Of a stretch of DNA of 64,000 nt, positions 37,831 through 47,810 are shown piece after piece. The translations under genes were made by a program, and so were the position numbers. The DNA is from Sclerodactyla briareus (taxonomy: Eukaryota; Echinodermata; Holothuroidea; Dendrochirotida; Sclerodactylidae). The first letter of the stretch is position 1; the number at the start of each line of letters is the position of its first letter. Location: positions 587,637-651,636 of the forward strand of contig JAODTK010000300.1 in NCBI GenBank assembly GCA_026419785.1, read 5' to 3'. The notes beneath the pieces were generated by a model. It ran no database searches and was not told the origin of the DNA. It worked only from the letters and a program-made list of their open reading frames with translations.

Positions 37831-40800
37831 ATTAGTGTTGTACCTTGTGCCTGTTGTGGACTGACTCATAGGCCTAGCCTTAACTTGCATAGCCCCTGGC
37901 TTTATGCCAAATTTTTCAGAATCATGATGTGAAAAAAAAATAACTCCAGCTGTATTGATCTTATGTCATAATCATGTTATTCACCTTGCAAGAGAGACAC
38001 ATGAAGATCCTGTGGCCAAACCAAGAGCTGCCCACGCAAAATCGGAGCAGTTCGTCAAACTTTTTTTGTAATCCCTCCGCACTCGTTCCTGGTGTGCCTT
38101 CCTTTAATTCATTAGAATTTGTTTCCTCCAAGCAAACTTTTTTTGTGGTTCCATCTTGAAGCGTCGAGAAGCGATATTCTCGTTACATCAAATTCTCGTT
38201 TCGGGTTAGTTATGGGCTTTGGATTCTCTCCAGGGGGCTTTTTCTCTTTGAATCTGACGCCATTTCTTGCTTTCAGAGGGCTTGTTTGTCGATGTCCAAT
38301 ATACTGTGTGCATGCAGTGCATGGCGGCCATGGTAATATTGAAAGTACGTGATTTCGATATACCGATGGGGCTGCACATTACGATAACTTGTCGTGACGT
38401 CATGCAAAGTTCGCCGTCGCTAGTTCGCTGACGCGATGCAGACCGGCCGCTCCATCTTTAAAAAAGAGGCTCTAGAAATCACATTTGGGGGCGAAAAAAA
38501 AAATATCAAAATATTGCGAAAATCACACCTGAAAAATTCTTCATTTGGCATTGGAATGTACAACAAAAAGAGATTCTGATTTTGCGCTAAATACCAATCG
38601 AAAATGTTCATGATTTCTGTGAATCACGATCGTTTAGTAAGACCACTGTTTCATCATAAATCACGTACATCGATTAACATATTCCAGTGGTACACACACA
38701 TTGGGAACTGCAGTGAACCTCCCACTGAACCCACCATATATACAGTACGTAAGTACACTACCAAGTTACGCGACCGCAGCGGTACAATGGCCCGCGAGGC
38801 CGCGCTCAGGATCGATCGCGATTGGACAGTTGAGTCATTGAATACACAATTCACCAGAAACAAAGTGTTTTGCAGGAAAGTTCTCAAATTCAGTTGGGAT
38901 TATTAGCATTAATTGATATAATTGTAAACATTTGCCGAACATGTGAAATGATAGATTCTTGCAAGAAAGGTCTGAGAGCAGGGATTACAAGTGATTGTGT
39001 TCAAAGCCCCCAAAACAAAAACACCAAATAAATGAAATTTGACACAAACTTTCGAAAGATTGCGCTTGGGTGGCTAATGGTTTAAATTTGCCTATGTTAC
39101 AGTGTGTAGTTAGGACTTACACGTTTTTCGAACTTGATGTTGTGATCGTAGCTATCAACTCCTCATGTCACCTCAAGCCCATGTACAATTTGACAGGATT
39201 AGCACATGAACATGTTAATGGCACTTCAGAAACCAGATATATGTTTTTGAGTGAAAATCTCACCGACAGAGCGGAACCTAAGGAAAAAAAATTAATGGGT
39301 TAGAGTTGGGAGTACTAGGTTTGGGCGTCGTTGTCTAGGCGTGCAGTATCCTGCAGTAGGTAGGATACACGTTTTTCGACTTGATTGTGATCATAGCTAG
39401 GCAAATCCCTCACTTGTTCACTCCAAGAATTGTACGATAGGACAGGATTAGCACATGGACTGTTACTGGCACTCAGAAACCAGAATATTTGATTTCGAGG
39501 TGAAAATCTCACAGAGCGACCCTAAGAATTAATGTTAGATTTGAGAGATCTAGGCTTGGGAGTGTCTAGGCTGCAGTATCCTTAAATACACAACCACGCA
39601 GCAATTGCCTTATTCCTCTCGCCTACGCCACAGGTGAGGTCCCTGCTAACATCATGATTCAAAAACTTGCGCAAAAAAGAGCATTTACAGCCTGTAGTAG
39701 CTAAGCTACGCACAAGAGGCGTCTTGCTCTATATTAGTGGAGGGGCGGTGGGGGCATGGGCTCCTATTCCCAAAAAGTTACGGTGTTCACAGTGAGAAAT
39801 CAAATGGGGAGCGGCATGTTCTTTGTTCTCCAAGGATTGCACAGGCACCTACCACTAAACCCCCCCGCCCAAAACTGTACGGCAGAGTCCAAGTCACCCC
39901 TTTTTTTTATATTAACATAATTATTTAGTAGCACTCTGAAATAGCTCCCAAAATGATTGAGCCGGCAATTTTTTTGAAAAACATACCAAAATCGAGAAAG
40001 TATTCGAAACCTGGACAAGAAACCAATATATGCCATTGTTTGGCCGTGCGATTTACAGTGACAGGCAGGTTGCAGCCCTAACGATAACGAAAGGGACCAC
40101 ATGATTGCCAGAAAGCCATGTCCACTCTCCGCTTCAACACCCAGCCTCTAGGCAGAGACACAAATTTCCTACCCCCTCCTACTGAAGGGCTCATTCTAAG
40201 TTACTCACCACAGTTGCATTAAAATCATTGCAGTTTCATGGCCATTTTGAGGGTTATTTTGAACAAACTAATGTCTTTGTTAAGTAGCCCGGAAGAGCCT
40301 CTCAAGTAGCCCCGAAAACTAGTTTTAGGGGCGGCAATTTTTTTTTCAAAATTAAGCCCTCCGAAATTGAAAAAGTATTTCGGACCCTGGGTGCGTCTGT
40401 GCAGGAATGTTACACGGTGCATTAATTGTAGCACAAAATTATCGGAGGAAGTGAAAGTGACAACGGTCTGTTGATATGGGTCATGCAGTGTGTGCGTGTA
40501 CTGAGCGGCGAGTCAGCGGATTATGCCGTTAGCTTATGAAAACTTTTAAAAAACGACATCGAAAACTGTTTGAACTGCAGCTACCCAGGGGAAGGTGACT
40601 AATGAAGACTACCTAGGCTTGCGCTGTGTAATTTAGGTACTTTAGCACCAGAATTTGGTGATTGGATTATAATGGGTTGTTTGTTTTTAGGGTTTTTTTT
40701 AAATGAAATAAATCTTGGTATGCACGAAACACCATGAATGTGAGGATTGGCATTGTGAAATGGCGACCCGAAAGACTAGAAATGCGCCATTTCTTGCCGC

Positions 40801-41454
40801 GATTTGCGCGGATCGCGCAAAAATCACGGTGCCTCCTAATCATAGGGAATTACACCGCTGCCGGTAACTTCACATGATCTATTCACATTGATTTACCATG
40901 TGGGCAGAAAAGTAGAATGCCCAATGCAGTTACGATATTATTAAAAAGAATATGGAGAAGCACTTGGTTAAGAAAGGATCCTAACATATACATTGGAACA
41001 AGGTTGAGGTGAGATCTAGGCTATAAATCTTCCGAAAACAGTATATATTACATGGTTGTGTTTGAAGTTTCGTGATTCTGTATCATTATAAACAGCAATA
41101 TGGGCTGTAACGTTCGGATAGTAGGCATCACATTCCTGTGATTCGTTTTAAAAAAAATGAGGATATTAGGTTGTCCTGTGATTTAAAATGCAAACAGTTT
41201 CTTCTAACTAGCAATTTTTCGGCCAAAGTCTGTTTTAGTGTTGCAATGTCTCTGTTATCTCATAATGATTAAGTCGTCGTAAAACATGCCAGCGTGTGAG
41301 AATGATGTACAATTTCCCGCCTGATTTCGAATTCGGGGCAGTAGGAAGTACTTGGAAACAGTGTTGGGCTACTGTTTTGCAGAGCGTCGTGCGTATATTG
41401 ATGTCTGTACGATCGTAAAATCAGTTCTGTATATATTGTAAAAAAAAAAAAAAG

Positions 41455-41610
41455 GACTTGCGCTAGGACTAGGACCGAGTTCCCCCGAGTTCTTGGGTCA
41501 AGTCCGAGTTCGAAGTCATTGAACTCGAGTCAAGCCCGAGTCCAAAGTCCCTGGAAAAAAGGCGGGAGACCGGTCTCAGACCGGAGACCGGACTCGAGTT
41601 CCTCAGCACT
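41455..41610 (+). repeat. GAGTCC-type degenerate repeat in copy 2
   Basis: Counterpart of 35915-36065, again ending in a GAGACCGGTCTCAGACCGG palindromic region. Confidence 0.7.
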
Positions 41611-42110
41611 GCATGTTACATGTATCAACTTCATCACTCAAGAAGTGTTCGTCATATTTTAGCTTGCTGCTCATGAATCTAACACAAAGTTGCCCCATGA
41701 CATAAGCGGGGCATGAAATGAGTTCGCACGTTGCCTTTATAGCTCATCTCTGCAGCCACTTTGAATAATTTTCCCACTCAGATACACAGCCAAATCCTGG
41801 CAACTTGGTGCCACTGGATGTCGGCCAGTATCCTCATTAGAGTCAAGATAACACACACTACCCGCCAATTCAGCCACCCAGCTTCCTAGTACTAGTCTCT
41901 ATGCGAGCGGCTGGAGGCCTAGACCTGACCCATCCTAGTGGCTTCACGACCAGTCATGCTAGTTTCCCTACACCCACTTGGTAATTGTTATAAACAGTAA
42001 ATTATATAATGGAGGCGGAAATTGGAGTCGATTCTCCTAACGTGTGACAGAGATAAAGTTAATTTTTCTTCATATGAATCACTATTCAACTAGAAATGTC
42101 GGGGGGTTTA

Positions 42111-42467
42111 AACCGCCAGACGTATCTTTCCCCGCATCTCTTATTCAAGAAATTTGGTGAACATGAAACCTGACATTTCGTGGAACAAGATAGACTTGTG
42201 AAGCGGCTACGTGTACAGGTAAATGGGCAATTCCATAATCACTTGTTAATTATATGAGGCATCCCTACAGCCCCCGACAAGGTGCGTCCTAAATAAGCAC
42301 ATTTATTCAATATTCGTACCTTTAACCACAGACCACCCGACGAGGTCAATTCAGGAAGGGTCCCACACATACAGGTCAACAATTATCACAATGGTGACCA
42401 TCCAGCCTTCGCAGATATTAATTCTCCGATTATAGCCCAAAACAGGTTTTGTCCTCCCTCCCTTCCT
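42111..42467 (+). repeat. 357-bp exact repeat, second instance
   Basis: Identical to 36561-36917, preceded by a GGGGGGTTTAAACCGCC palindrome (42101-42117). Confidence 0.95.
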
Positions 42468-43390
42468 CCCCCCCCCCCCCCCTAAGTGAACCCCGATTAC
42501 CCTTCCGAATGATATGACAGTTTTTACTGAATCTTGTTACTCTCCATGTGATACATCCACTCCTAGCCTAGGAGCATTTTGCATTCTGTCTAACATGCCC
42601 AGTGCATTGTCCGAAAAAGAACTAAAATCAGTTTTTTGACCCCTAAGTGGACCTTTTAATGACCTTCAATGACATGCGGTTTTATATAAAATTGTTTACA
42701 CTCCATGTGATGCATCCACTCCTAAAGCTATTGTGGCATTCCATTACCAGTCCAATGTTATTGCAAAAAAGATAAAATTGCTCTTTGACCCTTGGAACTA
42801 CCAAAAAAGTAAGTGTCCGATCAAAGCGGGTGTTGTTTCCCTCCATAAGCACACAAAGCTCATCACTATCTGAAATAACCAGTTTCTTATTTTTTTTGCC
42901 CGTAACTCCTTAAATAAAATAAGCACATTTATTCAGATTCACCTCACCCACATGAACCGACCCACAGAGTTCAAATGCAGGTCAGAGGTCACACACATGC
43001 AGGTCCACATTTATATCACAATGGTGAACCATCCGCCCTTCGCTAATATTCAATTCTCCGATCATAGCCAAAACAGTTTTTTGGACCCCTTAAGTGACCC
43101 GAATGACCTTTATGATATGACAGTTTTATGAGAATTGGTTACTGCCCCATGTGATCATCCACTCCTAGGAGCATTTTCATTCTGATGGACACACCCATGA
43201 CTATTGCTGAAAATACTGAAAATCAGTTTTTGACCCCTAAGGCCATTTATGACCTTCAATGACATTGCAGTTTTTATGAAAAATTGTTCACTCCATTTAT
43301 GCATCCACCTCCTAAAGCATATTTGCATTCCAATGAACATGGTCAATGTTATTGCGAACAAAGTATGAACTCATCATTTTGACTGATTCA
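42290..43390 (+). repeat. Diverged tandem repeat, unit about 620 bp
   Basis: AAATAAGCACATTTATTCA, the block CACACATACAGGTC...ATTATCACAATGGTGA, and AATTCTCCGATTATAGCC recur as diverged matches at about 42915-43070. TGACCTTCAATGACAT and GCATCCACTCCTAAAG recur at about 42660-42730 and 43250-43320. So two units, 42290-42910 and 42911-43390, follow one another, and a partial third sits at 36740-36917 in copy 1. Confidence 0.75.
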
Positions 43391-44095
43391 GAACAACTAA
43401 TGCAAATTAGTCCCACACATTTACCCTCAGTGATCTTGATGCTATTGAATAAGTTTATCAGGACTGGTAGTATCCTATTCAACAAAGTTTCGTCAAAATC
43501 CCTAAAAGTTGAGAAAATGATTGCCTTAATTATTCTAATTATGCTAACGAATATGTAAATTAAACACACATATGACCTTCAGTGATTTCCTACGCAATTA
43601 ATAAATTTATCGGGACTTTTTCGAAGGTCCTACGCACCAAGTTTCGTGAGAATCCAACAAGTTTATAAATTTGCCTAATGCTAATGGGGCCAACTATTAT
43701 GCAAATTAGTCATGCACGATGAACCTCATGACGCTGGGACTCGGCGACATTAGGAAAATTCATTGGCAGTGATAGTTGGCCCTATTCAGAAAAGTTTCAT
43801 GAAAATCCAATGAATTTGAAATATCACATACATTATGCTATCATTAGCTACTGGTCAAAAAATGCAACTTGAACCTCGGATGACCTGAATTGTCGTCATT
43901 TTTTTTTCGGCTCCACAACTACCCACCACCCCCACGTTTTCGTGTAACGCACGAACTAGAAACTTTTGCGAAAACCTGCAAATAGAGGGCACCAGATGAA
44001 CGATATAGCCCATTTTTCAACTTATCCAGAGTTTTACCATACGGACATGTGTACCAAGTTTTGGGGTCAATCGATAAGTGTTAAAGAATGGGAGC
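43391..44095 (-). repeat. Family A copy, minus orientation
   Basis: Repeated units contain TATGACCTTCAGTGATTTCC, CACCAAGTTTCGTGAGAATC and GAAAATCCAATGAATTTG, then CCAAGTTTTGGGGTCAATCG at the right. Read on minus this gives the TTGGT...AGGTCA grammar of the family. Confidence 0.6.
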
Positions 44096-45479
44096 GCTAA
44101 CTCCTAAAGTTTTCCTCGAGACGGCGGGACCACGGCCAAAACCATAATATCCCCGAACACTTACTGTTTGGCGGGGCTATAATGAGGTTGGAATTAACAT
44201 CAGGGGATGCAAGCAAGGAGGGCAGGCCAACTCTCACACTGGATCCACCAAGTATCTCTGAAAATACAAAGTGGCCCCTGAAAATTTCAGAAAAAGTGTT
44301 ATATATGGTATATACCCTCGACTTCCTCTGAGTCACAGAAAGTAGCCCTTGAAAATAAAACGTATATTTAACCCCCTCAGATTTTAACTTCATATTACTC
44401 TTCATCTCCACAGAGGAACGTCGGGGTAAGCGACAGAAACCCAACCTCATAGAGCTAACCTTGAGACCCCCAGTTGCGATTTTCTGGCCTTTATGAGGAT
44501 GGGTGCTCTGACCTCTATGTGACCTGTCAGATCTTTGCTGACACTACGCCTTGACTCTCCCAACCAGAACTAGTTACATCAATTTCACAAACAGGTGAAG
44601 TACGTCACGGGGATTAGTTTAGGACTTAGATGACTTCTGGCCAATGCTCCATGAATAAGAGTTAAAATGATTAACACTCATGCTTCAATTCATGCTCATG
44701 GCACTCTAACATTCTGTTAGGCTTGTATATAACTTCGGAGAAACCAGGATTCACTCTTTTTTCCCAAGCTCCAGTAGGGAACCCACTCAATGGTTGTTAT
44801 ATCACTGGGTCTGACTGAATCCGTTGAATACACCCTGTTACCATTGGTCTAACCAAAGAACAAAATTGAGTATTCAGCTATTCCCACTGTCCTTGTGTTG
44901 TTTTTTGAACATCTTCAGCTTTCAGATACACGTGATGAACGAATTTCTGTGTCGGTGAGTTAAAAAAGGGAAGACTTTGAATAATCAGAATTGCTACCAC
45001 CATTACTTGTTCTAAGTTCAGCTGGCCAGGTGTATTTACTGTTTTACATGTGGTCTCCTCTGGTCCAGCTCTGAGCCAATCAGGCATTCTGATAGCACGA
45101 GATGGTGTGTGGATATTTTGTTAGTCCTGAATTCGCGTAGGTTGTAAAGCCTACCAGCCCACTCCATGATATTTTATCCTCCGTTTTGGACATGTTAAAA
45201 AATTTTGGTTATCGGTAGTGGCATTGCGAGCGCATCGCAGGGATGTCGCACAGGTGGGCGACCGAACAATCCGATGAATATCATTAGGTCCGCAGCGCTT
45301 CGGCCACCAGCCGACGATTCCTTCATGTTTGGGCCCCCAGCTTGTTGTTCTTTATGGGGCATCACAATGATTCCACGCAATTCCATTTGCATACATGTAG
45401 GCCTACCGGTTCGTATCAAATGCCATTTTGCATTTATATACCTACATATCTCTGGTCATCAGGGGTAAAGAAAAGCACA
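44096..45479. other. Unassigned DNA, partly repeat-derived
   Basis: At 44220-44400 a minus-strand frame reads two similar segments (FSEIFRGHFVF then FSEILGG), which look like tandem repeat products (ACTTGGTGGATCC is present in reverse). No gene is supported. Confidence 0.35.
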
Positions 45480-45700
45480 AAAACAAGAATTCCTCCCAGA
45501 AAGGTACGTTAAAATCCTAGCGGGTCCTTCCCTTTGTATGAGAGGACCGACCATCTCTAATAATTCCCTAAACTGTTCAGGACAGATTTGCGTGGACCGC
45601 AATGTAACCGCGCATCCTCCGTCGCTAGCTCGACCATCAACGTTTTGTAATGTCCCAGCCTCTCCGGCAGGAGCCATGGTCGAGTCCACCAATTCCTCCC
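45480..45700 (-). pseudogene. PIF/Harbinger-type transposase fragment
   Basis: On minus, one frame reads WWTRPWLLPERLGHYKTLMV followed by ELATEDA (about 45691-45612). After a frameshift the next reads EQFRELLEMVGPLIQRE (about 45575-45525). This W-x-RPW...LGxYxTLxxEL...F-x-ELLxxVGPxIxxxD sequence is the standard N-terminal signature of Harbinger transposases and their HARBI1-like relatives. The catalytic DDE region that should follow is not recognisable, so this is a dead scrap, with the frame broken between the two signature blocks. Confidence 0.75.
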
Positions 45701-46567
45701 CTTCATTCTGGCTGCCTCTCTCCTGCGGTGTCTCCCATTCTGATATTGCTGCGGAGCCGCAGTAAAAAAAAACACTTTGTTGATCCTTATCAATGTTGTA
45801 TGTACGTAATGAAACTAGTCCATCAGTGAATCATAGCGCGCGAAATTTGAAACGCTTTTTATACAAAGTCACATGCTACATTTTGAACTATTATTCTTGC
45901 AGCTGGAATGATTGCTGACCCTACCAGTCAAGTACAGTGATCTCCCTCGTATGCACGGAAGACACCTTGTCTTCAATTGTCTTGTTTCGACAGCAGCCAC
46001 TGTAGTCAGTAGTCAAAAGCCCCCATTAGCCCCCCCAATTGAATAGGCAAATTGAAAATTTAAAACACTCATGGAAGCATACCCAAAATTTGCCAGCCAT
46101 AATGCAGTATTACAACGGTCAATGGAATTTTGGTGTTGAAAACAATTCAGAATCCAGCTTTATCCGCCAGGTGTTGAGGAGTTGTTTCTCCTGTAAGCAT
46201 CAAAACACTCCAAAATGGTGGCGCAATTCGCCTTGAAATGTTGTGGCCAAGCATTCCATCAGCCCTTCTGTTCTAAATTTTCAACTCTGCACCCGCATTT
46301 GCTTCTCTACAACTTGTGAAGTTGTGGCCCATCACTCATTGGAACTGGAATTTGAAAGTAAATTACAAGTATTCAGACTTGACCTCTGATCCTACATGTA
46401 CCTGTAACTTAGAGTGACAAAGTTGCATTGGTTCACCGTTTTCCGATAATTTAGAGGGTACTCACTTGAAAGTGAGTCATCTTGAATAGAAAACTGCCCT
46501 GATTTTTGATTCCTTGACGAAGTCAGAGGAATCTATGCAGTCCTGAAGTATGTGTGTATGTGACGCT
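45701..46567. other. Unassigned DNA
   Basis: No gene supported. A WNWN-containing frame near 46340 was considered for an upstream PIK3C3 exon and rejected. Confidence 0.4.
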
Positions 46568-47700
46568 GGCTTGTGAACACGATAACTCAACCCCACCTGG
46601 ATGGATGAAGCTCATACTTGGTATGTGTGTTCCCCATAATGAGTACATGAACCCCATTGTTTTGGGTCAGGTCAGAGGTCATCTGAGGTCACTAGAGGTC
46701 AAAATCTGAAAACCTTGTGAACACGATAAGTCCAGATTGGTTGGTCTGATCATGTTCAAATTTGGTGTGTAGCTCTCTTATGGGGAGTACAGGAACCCTA
46801 TCGTTTCTGGGATAGATCGTGGGTGAATTTTGGTCAAAAATAGAAAATTTGTGAAAAGTCAATAATTTGGCCAGTTTTGGCTTGTGAACTCGATAACTCG
46901 ACCCCACCTGAATGGATGAAGCTCATACTTGGTATGTGTGTTCCCCATAATGAGTACATGAACCCTATTGTTTTGGGGTTAGGTCAGAGGTCTCTGAGGT
47001 CACCAGAGGTCAAAGTCTGAAAACCTTGTGAACACGATAAGTCCAGAATGATTGGGCTGATCGAGTTCAAATTTGGTGTGTAGCTTTCTTATGGGGAGTA
47101 CAGGAACCCTATCGTTTCTGGGATAGATCGTGGGTGAATTTTGGTCGAAAATAGAAAATTTGTGAAAAGTCAATAATTTGGCCAGTTTTGGCTTGTGAAC
47201 TCGATAACTCGACCCCATCTGGATAGATGAAGTCATACTTGGTATGTGTGTTCCCCATGGTGAGTACATGAACCCTAATTTTTTGGGGTCAGGTCAGAGG
47301 TCATCTGAGGTCACCAGAGGTCAAAGTCTGAAAACCTTGTGAACATGATAAGTCCAGAATGGTTGGGCTGATCGAGTTCAAATTTGGTGTGTAGCTCTCT
47401 TATGGGGAGTACAGGAACTCTATTGTTTTCTGGTATAGGTCGGAGGGTGAATTTTGGTCGAAAATAGAAAATTTGTGAAAAGTCAATAATTTGGCCAGTT
47501 TTGGCTTGTGAACTCGATAACTCGACCCCACCTGAATGGATGAAGCTCATACTTGGTATGTGTGTCCCCCATGATGAGTTCATGACCCCTATCATTTTAG
47601 GGTCAAGTCAGAGGTCATGATGAGTACATGAACCCTATTGTTTTTGAGGTCACCAGAGGCCAAGTCTGAAATCCTCGAAATTAGTGTGTAGCTATCTTAT
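46568..47700 (+). repeat. Tandem repeat, unit about 312 bp, 3.4 copies
   Basis: Units start at GGCTTGTGAAC at about 46568, 46879, 47190 and 47503; the fourth is truncated. Each has CGATAACTCGACCCCACCTG, CATACTTGGTATGTGTG, CCCCATAATGAGTACATGAA, an AGGTCA-rich block, a second GTGAACACGATAAGTCC half-unit, and AATTTGTGAAAAGTCAATAA. Units differ by few substitutions, so expansion is fairly recent. The three near-identical minus-strand open frames (89-94 codons) that run through it are repeat shadows. Confidence 0.92.
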
Positions 47701-47810
47701 CAAGTATAGAAACCATATTGGTTGCTTGGGAAAATGTGAAATTTGTCAGACGATATGTTTCCCATATTGAGCTGGTAAATCTTCCATTTTTCCTTGTGTC
47801 TGGCTATAGG

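Larger units (their letters stand above)
36923..42467 (+). repeat. 5.5-kb direct tandem duplication, copy 2
   Basis: See 31503-36917. The junction with copy 1 is abrupt, at about 36918-36923 (CTTCCT then AAAAGAATGGCTAG). This copy has its own local duplication at 37622-37830 and the same order of all other anchors. At the right edge it runs into a C run (42468-42482) where the copy 1 equivalent passes into the junction. Confidence 0.93.

Noticed and set aside
46330-46440. HWNWNLKVNYKYSDL reading near 46340, recalling the WNWNEW...KYPDL part of PIK3C3
   Set aside because: The spacing is wrong, the preceding residues do not match, no splice sites fit, and the following bases look like repeat; judged a coincidence.
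46700-47595. Three similar minus-strand open frames of 71-94 codons
   Set aside because: They are the same 312-bp tandem unit read three times, so their likeness reflects the DNA repeat and not a protein family.
46568-47700. CRISPR-like regular repeat spacing
   Set aside because: Units are long (312 bp), directly adjacent, and have no unique spacers; the genome is eukaryotic.
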